Made by a program: the position numbers and the translations under genes
Shown here: positions 17,832 to 27,262 of the stretch, piece after piece
How the letters are laid out: the number at the start of each line of letters is the position of its first letter
How positions within the stretch are numbered: the stretch's first letter is position 1
Origin: an uncultured Nitrospira sp.
GTDB lineage: Bacteria; Nitrospirota; Nitrospiria; Nitrospirales; Nitrospiraceae
Assembly (NCBI GenBank): GCA_902500825.1
Contig: CABVRX010000001.1
Coordinates: 124,001 to 188,000, forward strand
Length of the DNA: 64,000 bases
Direction: 5' to 3'
The notes under the pieces: model-generated
Database searches by the model: none
The model's input: the letters and a program-made list of their open reading frames with translations, nothing else
Told to the model about the DNA's origin: nothing

Positions 17832-18935
17832 ATGGTCATCGGTGTCCCAAAAGAAATCAAAGATCATGAGTATCGTGTCAGTCTGACGCCGGAGGGTGCA
17901 GCGACCCTTCATCAGAGCGGACATGAGGTCTGGCTCGAATCGTCAGCCGGGCAGGGGAGCGGATTTAGCGATGACGAGTATCGTCAGGTTGGGGCCTCGG
18001 TTGTCGATTCAAAGGACGAGGTATTCAAGAAAGCAGATTTGATTCTGAAGGTTAAAGAGCCGTTGCTTTCCGAGTGTCATCTGTTTCGTCCCGGCCAAAT
18101 CCTGTTCACCTATTTGCATCTCGCCTCACTGCCGGATGTGACGAAGGCGCTCCTGAGCAGCAAGATCACGGCTATTGCCTATGAAACGACGGAGGCGAAA
18201 GACGGTAGTCTTCCGCTGCTCAAGCCGATGAGTGAAATCGCGGGGCGGATGTCTGTGCAGATCGGTGCTCAATATCTGGAAAAAATTCATGGTGGACGGG
18301 GTGTCCTGTTGGGAGGAGTTCCGGGGGCGGAGCCGGGCAGGGTTGTCGTGCTTGGCGCAGGGATAGTGGGAAGCTCGGCAACCCGCATCGCGGTCGGTAT
18401 GGGAGCCCAGGTTACCGTGATTAATTTGGATGTTGAACGGCTGCGGTATCTGGATGAGCAATACCAAGGCCGGATTGTCACGCTCGCTGTGAGCCCCTCT
18501 ATCATTGAGAAGGCTGTCTGTTCAGCCGACCTTGTCATCGGCGCCGTGCTGGTTCCCGGCGGTAAGGCGCCCAAGCTGGTGTCCCGCTCATTGGTCTCAC
18601 GGATGAAGCCTGGATCGGTGATTGTGGATGTTGCCGTCGATCAGGGCGGTTGCGTTGAGACAACGAGACCGACGACTCATTCGGAGCCTGTTTATGTCGT
18701 CGATGGAGTTGTGCACTATTGCGTGGCCAATATGCCTGGAATTGTCCCTCACACATCCACCTATGCCCTCACCAATGTGACATTGCCGTATCTGTTACAA
18801 CTTGCCGGTGACGGTGTGGATCGAGCGGTCCGGTCTGATCCTGGACTGGCCAAAGGAGTCAATCTCAAAGATGGGAAGGTTACCTACCGGGGTGTGGCGG
18901 AAGCTCATGGGTTGCCTTTTACCCCTGTCTTGTAG
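17832..18935 (+). CDS. ald: Alanine dehydrogenase
   Basis: A 367-residue NAD-dependent enzyme interconverting L-alanine and pyruvate plus ammonia. The N-terminus [20 protein letters not shown] is the family signature; the Rossmann motif [13 protein letters not shown] lies near 170-182, and DVAVDQGG near 270 lines the active site. Length is normal. The start at 17832 is chosen by this signature rather than an ATG 93 bases upstream. Monocistronic; tRNA-Pro follows. Confidence 0.96.
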   Translation: MVIGVPKEIKDHEYRVSLTPEGAATLHQSGHEVWLESSAGQGSGFSDDEYRQVGASVVDSKDEVFKKADLILKVKEPLLSECHLFRPGQILFTYLHLASLPDVTKALLSSKITAIAYETTEAKDGSLPLLKPMSEIAGRMSVQIGAQYLEKIHGGRGVLLGGVPGAEPGRVVVLGAGIVGSSATRIAVGMGAQVTVINLDVERLRYLDEQYQGRIVTLAVSPSIIEKAVCSADLVIGAVLVPGGKAPKLVSRSLVSRMKPGSVIVDVAVDQGGCVETTRPTTHSEPVYVVDGVVHYCVANMPGIVPHTSTYALTNVTLPYLLQLAGDGVDRAVRSDPGLAKGVNLKDGKVTYRGVAEAHGLPFTPVL

Positions 18936-18971
18936 GACAATCACGCGCCCATTTTCTCCACTCGGTCTTGT

Positions 18972-19469
<498 letters not shown>

Positions 19470-19766
19470 ATGACTCAATCGGTTAATGACCCTCCGGTTC
19501 GAATACGTATGCTCGTGGGCGGTCGAGTGCAGGGAGTAGGATTTCGCGCGTTTGCGGCACGAACTGCCGCACAATTTGATTTAGTGGGGGGCGTGCGTAA
19601 TCTCGACGATGGACGAGTTGAGCTGGACGTGGAGGGGAAAAGGACGGTGATCGAAGCATTTGTACATGCATTGAAGACCGGTCCTCCTACTGCCCGTGTC
19701 ACAAAGATGGAAACGGAGTGGAGTGCCGCGACCGGGCGGTATTCAAACTTCAGTATTTGGTATTAG
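19470..19766 (+). CDS. acyP: Acylphosphatase
   Basis: A 98-residue small enzyme hydrolysing acyl phosphates. The two catalytic residues are in place: Arg26 in [12 protein letters not shown] and Asn44 in [13 protein letters not shown]. Starts at ATG 19470 and ends 14 bases before the sigma factor gene, so the two and apt probably form one transcript. Confidence 0.95.
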   Translation: MTQSVNDPPVRIRMLVGGRVQGVGFRAFAARTAAQFDLVGGVRNLDDGRVELDVEGKRTVIEAFVHALKTGPPTARVTKMETEWSAATGRYSNFSIWY

Positions 19767-19780
19767 AAAAACGAGGAATC

Positions 19781-20734
19781 ATGAGTCGATCGCATGACGA
19801 GGAGTTCGAGTTGAGTGAAGCTCGAAGGCACACCGTCGACGATATGGACGCTCCAGAACCTGCGGGCGCATCGAATCAAGGGGAACGGGAAACTGGTCGA
19901 GCGGAAGGTCTTGATACTCTGAAGAGCTACTTGCGAGAGGTCCGCCGATCGACCTTGCTGACGTTCAAACAAGAGCAGCAACTCGGGAAGCGCGTCATGG
20001 CCGGCGATGAGCAAGCGCGGCAGCAGATGATCGAATCGAATCTACGGCTTGTCATTAGCATCGGGAAGCGGTACATGCACCGGGGATTTCCGTTTTCCGA
20101 CATTGTGGAAGAAGGCAATCTAGGCTTGATCAAAGCCGTCGAAAAATTCAACTACAAGCGGGGGTTCCGGTTCAGCACCTATGCGTCTTGGTGGATCCGC
20201 CAGTACATCGAGCGGGCAATTATTAATCAAGGCAAGCTGGTGCGTTTGCCGGTGCATGTGGTCGAGCGTCTCAATCGGTATCTGAATCGTGTCGAGCAGT
20301 TGGTACAGGAGCTTGGGCGAGAGCCAAGGGCGGCAGAAGTGGCCGCCAAGATGAAGACATCGGAAGAAGAAGTCTTAGACCTGAAGCAGTTGGTGCGAAC
20401 AACCTGTTCACTCGATAGTCCGCTCAACGACCGCACTGATACCTTCCTGCGCGATGTGATCGAGGATCCGGCCGGGCTCTTACCCGATGAGACCGCAGAC
20501 GGGGTTCGACGGAGGACGGAACTGATGGCCTGGGTGAGGGAGTTGCCTGAGAAAGAACAAACTGTTATTGTATCACGGTTTGGGCTCGACGGAGATGAGG
20601 CGAAGACGCTCGAGGAAATCGGCCGTACCATGGGGCTGACTCGTGAGCGTGTCCGGCAGATCGAGATGGCCGCGTTGGTTCGGCTTCGCAATACCATCGA
20701 GCGAAAAACCATGACCCAGGCGGACTTGCTCTAA
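19781..20734 (+). CDS. rpoS: RpoS-like group 2 sigma-70 factor
   Basis: A 317-residue sigma factor: an acidic N-terminus of about 45 residues, region 1.2 ([15 protein letters not shown]), region 2 ([34 protein letters not shown]), region 3 ([15 protein letters not shown]) and region 4 ([19 protein letters not shown]). It lacks the long region 1.1 and non-conserved insert of RpoD, and ends like RpoS. It is therefore an alternative factor, likely for stress or stationary phase. The start at 19781 is set by family length; an earlier in-frame start lies inside acyP. apt follows after 5 bases. Confidence 0.88.
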   Translation: MSRSHDEEFELSEARRHTVDDMDAPEPAGASNQGERETGRAEGLDTLKSYLREVRRSTLLTFKQEQQLGKRVMAGDEQARQQMIESNLRLVISIGKRYMHRGFPFSDIVEEGNLGLIKAVEKFNYKRGFRFSTYASWWIRQYIERAIINQGKLVRLPVHVVERLNRYLNRVEQLVQELGREPRAAEVAAKMKTSEEEVLDLKQLVRTTCSLDSPLNDRTDTFLRDVIEDPAGLLPDETADGVRRRTELMAWVRELPEKEQTVIVSRFGLDGDEAKTLEEIGRTMGLTRERVRQIEMAALVRLRNTIERKTMTQADLL

Positions 20735-20739
20735 TTCGC

Positions 20740-21264
20740 GTGACGACTGTCAACTATCAAGCACTCATTCGAGAAGTGCCGGACTTTCCGAAGCCCGGCA
20801 TTTTATTTTATGACATTACGACGCTCCTGAAGAATCCTGCCGCGGTTCGGAGTCTTGCCGACCAATTGACGATTCGGTATCAGGATCGAGGGATCACCAA
20901 AGTTGTAGGGATTGAGTCCCGGGGATTTATTTTCGGCGGGATTCTGGCGGCGCGTCTGGGGGCCGGATTTGTACCGGTTCGCAAGCCTGGAAAACTTCCG
21001 GCTGATTGTTATGAAGTGAAGTATAGCCTTGAGTACGGACAGAATAGCCTTGCCGTGCACCGAGATGCGATCGAAATTGGAGAGCATGTGCTGATTGTAG
21101 ACGACCTGTTGGCGACAGGAGGAACGGCAGAAGCAACCGTCCATCTCGTTCGTCAGCTTGGCGGCGCTATTGTCGGGCTCGATTTTCTAGTTGAGCTGAA
21201 GAGTTTGAAGGGACGCGACAAACTCGCCGGCTACGATGTCCACTCGACCATCACCTATCCGTAG
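20740..21264 (+). CDS. apt: Adenine phosphoribosyltransferase
   Basis: A 174-residue salvage enzyme forming AMP from adenine and PRPP. GTG start at 20740. Family N-terminus [20 protein letters not shown], and PRPP loop [16 protein letters not shown] near 118-133. Standard length, third gene of acyP-rpoS-apt. Confidence 0.96.
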   Translation: MTTVNYQALIREVPDFPKPGILFYDITTLLKNPAAVRSLADQLTIRYQDRGITKVVGIESRGFIFGGILAARLGAGFVPVRKPGKLPADCYEVKYSLEYGQNSLAVHRDAIEIGEHVLIVDDLLATGGTAEATVHLVRQLGGAIVGLDFLVELKSLKGRDKLAGYDVHSTITYP

Positions 21265-21373
21265 GTTTCACGCATTTCTTCACCACCTCTTGTTCAAGGG
21301 GCATTGGGCGTGATATAGAAACCGAGATTTTAAACTCGCCAACCACTTATTTAATTTCTGGAGTGGACTCTCT

Positions 21374-21931
21374 ATGGCAACGAAAATACAGGCGAAAAAA
21401 AAAGGCGAGGCAAAGACAAAATCCGCGGCCTCTACGGTCAAGAAACCCCAGCCGGTGACTGTCACTGCGGCGCTCAAAGCGACGCCGAATGTCGAAGTAG
21501 AGGCGCCTGTGCGGCCTAAGGAGACGGCAAAAGAACGGGAGGCACGGGAACAGCGGCAGGAAGTGCTTCACAAGATGCTCATCGGTAAACGCCAAGAGAT
21601 TATTAAGGAGATTGAAGAGAGTCTGGGGCAGTCCTTGACTGAAGATCAGCAACGGCGTCTGGAGTCAGCTCGTGATGTCGGCGATCAAGCTTTAATGGAT
21701 CTTGAGCGCGAACTCGGTATTTCCTTGATGGAGATGCGTAATCGCCGTCGGCAGTCGATCGACGAAGCCCTTACTCGGTTACACGAAGGGACGTACGGGA
21801 TTTGTGCCGAATGTGGGGTCGAGATCAGCGAGAAGCGTCTCCAGGCGGTCCCCTTCGCCAAGTTGTGTGTGGAGTGCCAATCGCGCGCGGAATTGCTGGA
21901 GAAAATCGAACGCGAAGAAGATCGCGATTAA
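21374..21931 (+). CDS. DksA/TraR-type zinc-finger protein
   Basis: A 185-residue protein: a Lys/Ala/Pro-rich N-terminus of about 55 residues, a long charged helix pair (about 60-130), and a C-terminal C4 zinc finger, CAEC-x17-CVEC. This is the DksA/TraR architecture, which acts at the RNA polymerase secondary channel with ppGpp. The N-terminal extension is longer than in E. coli DksA, and the acidic coiled-coil tip cannot be confirmed by eye. queC starts 50 bases downstream. Confidence 0.85.
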   Translation: MATKIQAKKKGEAKTKSAASTVKKPQPVTVTAALKATPNVEVEAPVRPKETAKEREAREQRQEVLHKMLIGKRQEIIKEIEESLGQSLTEDQQRRLESARDVGDQALMDLERELGISLMEMRNRRRQSIDEALTRLHEGTYGICAECGVEISEKRLQAVPFAKLCVECQSRAELLEKIEREEDRD

Positions 21932-21980
21932 CTCCCAAGAATTTCTTCCCCACGCCATCCTGCATTGTCCGTTTCCCATC

Positions 21981-22679
21981 ATGACTGGGCTGACTTCAGA
22001 ACGAGCCGTCGTTCTTGCCAGCGGCGGGCTGGACTCCACTGTTACGGCGGCTGTCGCTCGTCGTGACGGATACGCGCTGTATCTCCTCACCATTGCATAC
22101 CGACAACGTCACGCTGTAGAGGTTGAGCGGTCGAGACAGGTAGCGACGGCTCTAGAAGCTCATCAGCATGTGGTGATAGATGTTGATTTGAGGACGATCG
22201 GAGGGTCGGCCCTGACCGACGATATATCGGTGCCGAAGCATCGGACTGAATCCGAAGGGAACCGGGAAGTGCCCGTTACCTATGTGCCGAGCCGAAACAT
22301 GATTTTTCTCGCTCTGGCTGCGGCTCACGCGGAAGTGCTGGGGGCCTCGGTCATCTATTTTGGTGCCAACGTCATCGACTACTCCGGTTATCCAGACTGC
22401 CGACCTGAATTCATTAAAGCCGTGGAAGCAGCTCTTCAGGCGGGAACAAAAGCAGGCATGCAGGGCAAGGGCATTGAGGTTCGAGCGCCGCTGCTCCGGA
22501 TGACCAAGGCAGAGATTATAAAGCTTGGCCTGACTCTGAACGTTCCCTTTCATCTCACGCATAGTTGTTACGACCCGATTGGGCAGATTGCCTGCGGGCA
22601 GTGCGACAGTTGTCTAATTCGAAGGCGGGGATTTACGGAGGCAGGAGTTGTGGATCCGATTCAGTATGCGGTATGTTGA
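21981..22679 (+). CDS. queC: 7-cyano-7-deazaguanine synthase
   Basis: A 232-residue ATP-dependent enzyme making preQ0 from CDG for queuosine. PP-loop SGGLDSTV at about 13-20, and the zinc-binding Cys set HSCYDPIGQIACGQCDSC near the C-terminus. Start ATG 21981 chosen by family alignment, since the longer open frame lies over the DksA gene. No queD/E/F neighbours are in the window. Confidence 0.95.
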   Translation: MTGLTSERAVVLASGGLDSTVTAAVARRDGYALYLLTIAYRQRHAVEVERSRQVATALEAHQHVVIDVDLRTIGGSALTDDISVPKHRTESEGNREVPVTYVPSRNMIFLALAAAHAEVLGASVIYFGANVIDYSGYPDCRPEFIKAVEAALQAGTKAGMQGKGIEVRAPLLRMTKAEIIKLGLTLNVPFHLTHSCYDPIGQIACGQCDSCLIRRRGFTEAGVVDPIQYAVC

Positions 22680-22714
22680 GCCAACGGTTCGACTCGGATA
22701 AGCGGTCACGCTCT

Positions 22715-23110
22715 ATGAAGTCATCACGAATGTTGTGGGTGAGCCTCGTTGTGCTGGTCTTTGCTGCCTCACCAGCGTGCAGTCAAAACGGGGGGGAACC
22801 ACAGGGGACGGGATCCGTGGCTTCTGCGCCGGCGGAATTACGGGAAGGAGAGCAGAAATTCAACGCCAATTGTTCAACCTGCCACGGGATCGGTGGAGTC
22901 GGAACCACTCAAGGCCCACCGTTTCTTCACAAAGTCTATGAGCCGAATCATCACGGCGACGTAGCGTTTCAGCGAGCGGCATCCAATGGAGTCAAAGCTC
23001 ATCATTGGCAATTTGGCGACATGCCGAAGATCGATGCGGTGAAATCGGAGGATGTGGATCAAATCGTGAAATACGTCCGTTGGCTCCAGAAACAAGCCGG
23101 CATTTTTTGA
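22715..23110 (+). CDS. Exported mono-heme cytochrome c
   Basis: A 131-residue protein with a signal sequence (LWVSLVVLVFAASPACS; the Cys could be lipidated, though the lipobox is poor) and one class I heme-binding site, CSTCH in FNANCSTCHGIGG. A Met ligand candidate is in FGDMPKID. The PPFLHKVYEPNHHGD and KYVRWLQKQAG segments match cytochrome c oxidase-associated or stand-alone periplasmic cytochromes. The start at 22715 lies 35 bases after queC. Confidence 0.85.
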   Translation: MKSSRMLWVSLVVLVFAASPACSQNGGEPQGTGSVASAPAELREGEQKFNANCSTCHGIGGVGTTQGPPFLHKVYEPNHHGDVAFQRAASNGVKAHHWQFGDMPKIDAVKSEDVDQIVKYVRWLQKQAGIF

Positions 23111-23213
23111 TCCCAATCTCATCGCGCGCCTTCTCCCCCCGCACCAGTCAGTACTTCAGTTCTATCGAAAGTTGTGCAAGAAGAGAGTGGGCTCTATAAC
23201 CAAGGAGGGACCA

Positions 23214-23501
23214 ATGACTAATGCACGTTCCGTATCTATGTTTGCGATTCCTGCATTCCTGTTGGGATTCGTCCTAGGAGGGGTATCATTGCATGTGGCA
23301 TCTGCCGAGGGGCTCTTTGGGATCAAGGACTCTGTGACCCAGATGGGGAGTTCGCTGATCGAAATGCAGAAAAACGTGGATGAGCTCCAAAAGAATATGA
23401 ACAAGATCAAGCAGGTTAAAGAGCAATTGTCTTCATTGTCCTCCTCGGGCGGCGGAGTGGGTGGAGCAATGGATTCTCTGATGAAGAAGGGCGGCCAATA
23501 A
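23214..23501 (+). CDS. Exported coiled-coil small protein
   Basis: A 95-residue protein: signal or anchor peptide of about 31 residues (FAIPAFLLGFVLGGVSLHVASA), then a heptad-rich helix (VDELQKNMNKIKQVKEQL), and a Gly/Ser-rich end. The ATG at 23214 has AAGGAGG 6 bases upstream. No known family. A perfect 9-bp hairpin lies directly after the stop. Confidence 0.72.
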   Translation: MTNARSVSMFAIPAFLLGFVLGGVSLHVASAEGLFGIKDSVTQMGSSLIEMQKNVDELQKNMNKIKQVKEQLSSLSSSGGGVGGAMDSLMKKGGQ

Positions 23502-23503
23502 AA

Positions 23504-23531
23504 AGATTGTGGCCAAATTCGACCACAATCT
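23504..23531 (+). terminator. Hairpin after the coiled-coil protein gene
   Basis: Perfect 9-bp stem AGATTGTGG/CCACAATCT with a 10-base loop, beginning 3 bases after the stop codon. No T tract follows, so it may act as an RNA 3' end stabiliser or a Rho-dependent site rather than a classic terminator. Confidence 0.45.
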
Positions 23532-23647
23532 CAGCTCCCTTGCTTTTCATTTGCCTCATTCTGAATGAGCATCCAAATCCGGTTGGCCCGGTGAAGCGTC
23601 CGGGCCAACCAGGTTTCTCTATCTTCTGCAAGTGATAGCCGCTCCAT
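23531..23647 (-). CDS. Possible 38-residue protein
   Basis: An open frame from ATG 23647 with protein-like composition (MERLSLAEDRETWLARTLHR, then a hydrophobic WMLI segment). It has no clear ribosome site. A perfect 11-bp inverted repeat (23581-23610) lies in its middle, which argues equally for a structured RNA or terminator. Offered as a low-confidence candidate. Confidence 0.25.
   Translation of the reverse strand: MERLSLAEDRETWLARTLHRANRIWMLIQNEANEKQGS
23581..23610. repeat. Strong GC-rich inverted repeat
   Basis: GGTTGGCCCGG at 23581-23591 and its exact complement at 23600-23610 with an 8-base loop. On the plus strand it is followed by a pyrimidine-rich AGGTTTCTCTATCTTC. It could terminate rightward transcription from the 23214 gene. 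Confidence 0.55.
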
Positions 23648-23789
23648 CGTGTCCCCCGTCACCGCCCGCAATAACTGGCGCTGAATCGTTGTAACATCCT
23701 TACTCGGTGAAGTATGGATCGATCAGAGAGGTTTCCCGCGTAACAGTTAGGATCGACCGTAAGGATACTGTCGTCAAAAAGATCAGGAA

Positions 23790-24377
23790 TCAGCGTCGGG
23801 TGGGTGCCCATTTCTTGGCCCGTTCTTCGGCTTCGGCAATCTGGCTGCGAGTCATCCGTGTAGCAATTATGTCACGTGATTCAGCGGCCCGTTTCTCACC
23901 ATAGGCAACCGAAAGATTGTACCACATATGGGCTTCAATAAGGCTCTGGGGCACGGCGCGTCCTCGCTCATACATCATTCCCAGCTTCGCGAAAGCCAAT
24001 GCATTTCGTTGCTCTGCGGCCTTTTGAAACCAGAACAGCGCCATGTGGTCGCTATACGGAGCGCCTCGTCCAAGAGAATAAAGAGTGCCAAGGTTGACCT
24101 GTGCGTTGGCATGCCCTTGATCGGCGGCCTTTTTAAACCAATCCTTTGCCTCACCATAGTTTTGTGGAAGACTTCGCCCTTCGCTATACAGTAATCCCAG
24201 TTCATTTTGAGCATTAGGATCGCCAGCCTGAGCGCGTTTGAGAACTTCGCCAATCGCTGGTCCCCCTATGAGTGGCTGAGGAGGACTAGGGGGTGGCGCG
24301 GTACAACTCAATGTGACAGAGAACACCACGAGCAGTCCTACGAGGGCAACATACGGGTAAGGCGACCGGTGAGTCAT
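23790..24377 (-). CDS. Sel1-repeat lipoprotein
   Basis: A 195-residue lipoprotein: signal peptide with lipobox VTLSC at about residue 25, a Pro-rich linker, then about four Sel1-like repeats with the usual AQNELGLLYSEG, AKDWFKKAADQGHANAQVNL and MWYNLSVAYG units. Sel1 repeats mediate protein contacts in the envelope. The gene at 24631-25218 has the same layout and similar tail (MTRSQIAEAE vs MTPTQIAQAQ), so they are paralogues. Confidence 0.88.
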   Translation of the reverse strand: MTHRSPYPYVALVGLLVVFSVTLSCTAPPPSPPQPLIGGPAIGEVLKRAQAGDPNAQNELGLLYSEGRSLPQNYGEAKDWFKKAADQGHANAQVNLGTLYSLGRGAPYSDHMALFWFQKAAEQRNALAFAKLGMMYERGRAVPQSLIEAHMWYNLSVAYGEKRAAESRDIIATRMTRSQIAEAEERAKKWAPTRR

Positions 24378-24630
24378 TCTGAACGATTGTTAACGTGATG
24401 GATATCTGCTGGTCCGTTAGCGAGCCATAGGCAAAGATCCTACGCAGCGAGAGGGCGCGACTTCAAGCACGAATTGTGGTAACGGGTAGATCGACGGGAG
24501 CGCTGGAGGATGTCATGAAGGCCTTTGCATGGCCTAATTCGGGGTTGCCGACAGGGTGAGAAGGCTTTACTGAGTACAATCTTGGTTGGGTGGTTCCCGA
24601 TACTGAGTGTACGCTGGAGAAGCCCATGGA

Positions 24631-25218
24631 CTACTGTTCTTGAACTGAATTTTGGATCTTAGGCTTCCAATTCCGTGCGAGAAATTGTGCCTGTGCGATT
24701 TGAGTCGGCGTCATATTCGTGGCCAGACGATCTCGCCATTTTGCTCCGCCTTCATGACCGTTAGCTGCCGCCAAGTTGTACCACTGATAGGCGTGGACGA
24801 CATCCTTAGGAACTCCCCGTGCTTTTTCATAATATGTGGCAATCACGAACATTGCAGGCCCATGCCCCTGGTCCGCGGCAAGGCGGCACCACCGTAGAGC
24901 TTCCTGATAGTCCTGAGGCATTCCCCGACCGATGTCGGACAGCACGCAGAGCCGATAGAAGGCACCGACATGTCGCTGGGTAGCCGCTATGCGGTACCAC
25001 CGAACAGCTTCCCTGTGGTCTCTCGGCAAGGCGTTCTCATAGCGCATCCCCAGGTTGTACTGGTCCTCAGCCGTCCCTTGCTCCGCCACCGATTGCGATT
25101 CGTCGATCTTTGTCACCGTGTCATGCACGTCCACGTAGGGTGACTTTGGCGGATCCATGCATCCTGACAGGGCACCGAAGACGATCATCACAATGAAGTA
25201 GCGGATGTCGGTTTTCAT
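24631..25218 (-). CDS. Sel1-repeat lipoprotein (paralogue)
   Basis: A 195-residue lipoprotein with lipobox ALSGC at residue 20 and three to four Sel1-like repeats (YNLGMRYENALPRDHREAVR, ALRWCRLAADQGHGPAMFV, YQWYNLAAANG). It probably scaffolds periplasmic protein complexes. It is separated by 253 non-coding bases from its paralogue and both point leftward, consistent with a tandem duplication. Confidence 0.88.
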   Translation of the reverse strand: MKTDIRYFIVMIVFGALSGCMDPPKSPYVDVHDTVTKIDESQSVAEQGTAEDQYNLGMRYENALPRDHREAVRWYRIAATQRHVGAFYRLCVLSDIGRGMPQDYQEALRWCRLAADQGHGPAMFVIATYYEKARGVPKDVVHAYQWYNLAAANGHEGGAKWRDRLATNMTPTQIAQAQFLARNWKPKIQNSVQEQ

Positions 25219-25370
25219 GATCCTTCTCCTTCGAGGCTATTCAATTTATCAAATATGTGGTTCAGATCTCATAAGCAACGGGCACTGACGCCTACTGTAG
25301 CATAGATAGCCCACAAGATGAGGGAGCAAGCGAGAGCGTATCACTAAAATCTGCGAATTCTAGCTATTTC

Positions 25371-25408
25371 TTGCGATCTATCAAAAATGCAGTAACCTAC
25401 CTAGGTAG
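25371..25408 (+). promoter_or_regulatory. Candidate promoter with 12-bp palindromic operator
   Basis: TTGCGA at 25371 and TAACCT at 25393 (16-base spacer) could form a weak promoter. A perfect palindrome CTACCTAGGTAG covers 25397-25408, overlapping the -10 and start region. It lies 35 bases before the barrel gene, whose ribosome site is AGGAGG. Confidence 0.35.
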
Positions 25409-25442
25409 ATATGCTGTTCTTTATTCTATCTAGGAGGCGATA

Positions 25443-26084
25443 ATGAAGGCTCTTGTTTCCGCGGCTCTTCTTCTGCTCTGCATTGTTGGGTATTCCGAGT
25501 CAACTCGAGCGCAAGGTGAGGTTCAGGTTAAGCCAGTTGACGCGTACATTTCTGGATTCGGCGGCTACTCGTTTCCCTTCAAAACAGATGTTACGGTCGG
25601 TGGATTCACCGCAGCACAGGATGTCGAATTTGAGAATTCTCCGTCCTTCGGTGGGAAGGTTGGGCTATGGGTCACTGCACCCAGAAAGACACTGGGAATT
25701 GATATAGGGACGGAGGTCGATGTCACTCATTTTGATCCTGACCCGACACTGAATGCCACGTACTTTGGCGTCAATCTCATGGCCCGTCTACCGATGGGCG
25801 TTGAACCAGAGCTTCCCAACGGAAGATGGTTTCCATATATCGGAGTCGGTGGAGGAGCGCAGTGGCTTAACTTTAAAGGATCGGGACTCAAGGATAGCAA
25901 TACAGTGCCGGCCTTCCAGGGACTCGGAGGGGTCAAAGTATTTCTGACCAATCACCTTGCGGCTTTCGCAGAAGGAAAATTCACGCATGCGTCGCACTCT
26001 CTGAGGTTCCAGGGCTTTTTTACTACGGTTGATTTTACGGTGAATGCTATCCATGGGGTTGGTGGACTGTCGCTTCACTTCTAA
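25443..26084 (+). CDS. Outer-membrane beta-barrel protein
   Basis: A 213-residue exported protein: signal peptide to about residue 23 (TRAQGE), then alternating amphipathic strands with Gly/aromatic pattern (YISGFGGYSFPF, FPYIGVGGGAQW, AAFAEGKFTHASH) and a C-terminal aromatic residue (LSLHF), as in OmpA/OmpW-like eight-stranded barrels. Strong AGGAGG before ATG 25443. Function unknown; monocistronic, with a hairpin after the stop. Confidence 0.83.
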   Translation: MKALVSAALLLLCIVGYSESTRAQGEVQVKPVDAYISGFGGYSFPFKTDVTVGGFTAAQDVEFENSPSFGGKVGLWVTAPRKTLGIDIGTEVDVTHFDPDPTLNATYFGVNLMARLPMGVEPELPNGRWFPYIGVGGGAQWLNFKGSGLKDSNTVPAFQGLGGVKVFLTNHLAAFAEGKFTHASHSLRFQGFFTTVDFTVNAIHGVGGLSLHF

Positions 26085-26098
26085 GGTTTTCATGGGGT

Positions 26099-26129
26099 GA
26101 GAGCATCGGGATTCATGATCGATGCTCTC
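26099..26129 (+). terminator. Hairpin terminator after the barrel gene
   Basis: Perfect 10-bp stem GAGAGCATCG/CGATGCTCTC with an 11-base loop, starting 15 bases beyond the stop. The T-rich run CTTCCCTTTTAT comes about 12 bases later, so termination efficiency is uncertain. Confidence 0.5.
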
Positions 26130-26283
26130 GCCGCGGTGATCTTCCCTTTTATCCGCACCATCCGCTTCTATCGCATTGACTCCTTTTGTGGGGAGTCGTA
26201 GCCTGTTGCGGCTTGAGACTTCTATGTTTCAATTGACGCGGCCCGAGCGGCCTGAACCTATGTATCCAAGCGTCTCACATCTT

Positions 26284-26904
26284 ATGAGAAGATGGAGAAC
26301 CTCAGTGAAAGTCCTCCTTGCCGGACTGTTGATTATCCTGCTCGCTATTCCGGCTCCGGCTCAGCAAGAGTTCTCGCCTATGTCAGTCGAGAAGGGAGTG
26401 CTCCTGGTAGCCAGCCCCTCGCTGAGTGATCCCAACTTCCACCAAACTGTCTTGCTCATTATCAAACACGGACGAGGCGGGACAATCGGCCTCATTCTGA
26501 ACCGCCCCACGAACGTGCTTTTATCCGAAGCCTTGCCAGATTTTACTGTGCTGAGGCGATCCAATCACCGGTTGTTTGCCGGTGGGCCGGTCGGGCAAAC
26601 GCAGCTAGTCCTGTTGTTCCGCCTCACGCAGCTCTTGCCTGATACGCGTCAGATTATCGCTGGAGTCTATGTGGGAACACCTCGTGTCCTGGAACGTATG
26701 ATGACTCAACCTAAACCGACCGAGACGTTTCGAGCTTTTGCCGGATTTGCCGGATGGGCGCCTGGACAGCTCGAACATGAAATGCTCGAAGGGGCATGGG
26801 GTGTCTTGCCGTCAGATGCGTTCAATATCTTCGATAAAGACCCTGCCACACTCTGGCCGGACAGCATCAGCCGTCTTCAGGCTCTCAGGACCATTTCCCA
26901 ATGA
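26284..26904 (+). CDS. YqgE/AlgH-family protein with signal peptide
   Basis: A UPF0301 protein. The conserved core includes GVLLVASPSLSDPNFHQTV, GTIGLILNRPT, FAGGPVGQ, and FAGFAGWAPGQLEHE. Family members are normally cytoplasmic and of unknown function. Here a basic start and a 15-residue hydrophobic stretch (VLLAGLLIILLAIPAPAQQ) precede the domain, so this copy looks exported. The ATG at 26284 (MRRWRTSV) gives an ideal signal peptide; in-frame starts at 26176, 26224 and 26260 are possible and none has a good ribosome site. Confidence 0.85.
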   Translation: MRRWRTSVKVLLAGLLIILLAIPAPAQQEFSPMSVEKGVLLVASPSLSDPNFHQTVLLIIKHGRGGTIGLILNRPTNVLLSEALPDFTVLRRSNHRLFAGGPVGQTQLVLLFRLTQLLPDTRQIIAGVYVGTPRVLERMMTQPKPTETFRAFAGFAGWAPGQLEHEMLEGAWGVLPSDAFNIFDKDPATLWPDSISRLQALRTISQ

Positions 26905-26998
26905 GTGATTGATGGAAGCTTCTCTCGATCAGCCTAGCCGTATGTTGGCAAACAGGAGGGCTAGGCCGATGATGGGCACATCCACTCCGTAACCGTCG

Positions 26999-27262
26999 AT
27001 GTTCTACCACCTGAATCTTGAGCAGTTCGTGACCGCCAATCACCTGATATGGACGCTTCGGTCATTGATCGATACCGAGCGCATCCGGCAGCTGTGTGAG
27101 CCGCTCTATGCGGACACGGGTGCCCGTTGATTTCGCCAAGGCAACTGTTGTTGGCCCTGCTAGGCGGGTATTTGCACGGGGTGATATAGGACGGGCCTTG
27201 GTGCGGAAGCTGAGGAAGAATCTGATGCTCTGCTGGTTTGTCGGATCGGATTTAGATACGGC
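26999..27262 (+). mobile_element. Decayed IS1182/IS5-type transposase N-terminus
   Basis: Three frames read in turn give the familiar N-terminal part of this transposase group: FYHLNLEQF and LCEPLYADTG (from ATG 26999, stop at 27127-27129), then PRQLLLALLGGYLHGV in a second frame, then RALVRKLRKNLMLCWFVG and DLDTAPW in a third. There are at least two frameshifts, and everything after DTAPW is missing. No terminal inverted repeats seen. It is cut off where the IS110 remnant begins. Confidence 0.7.
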
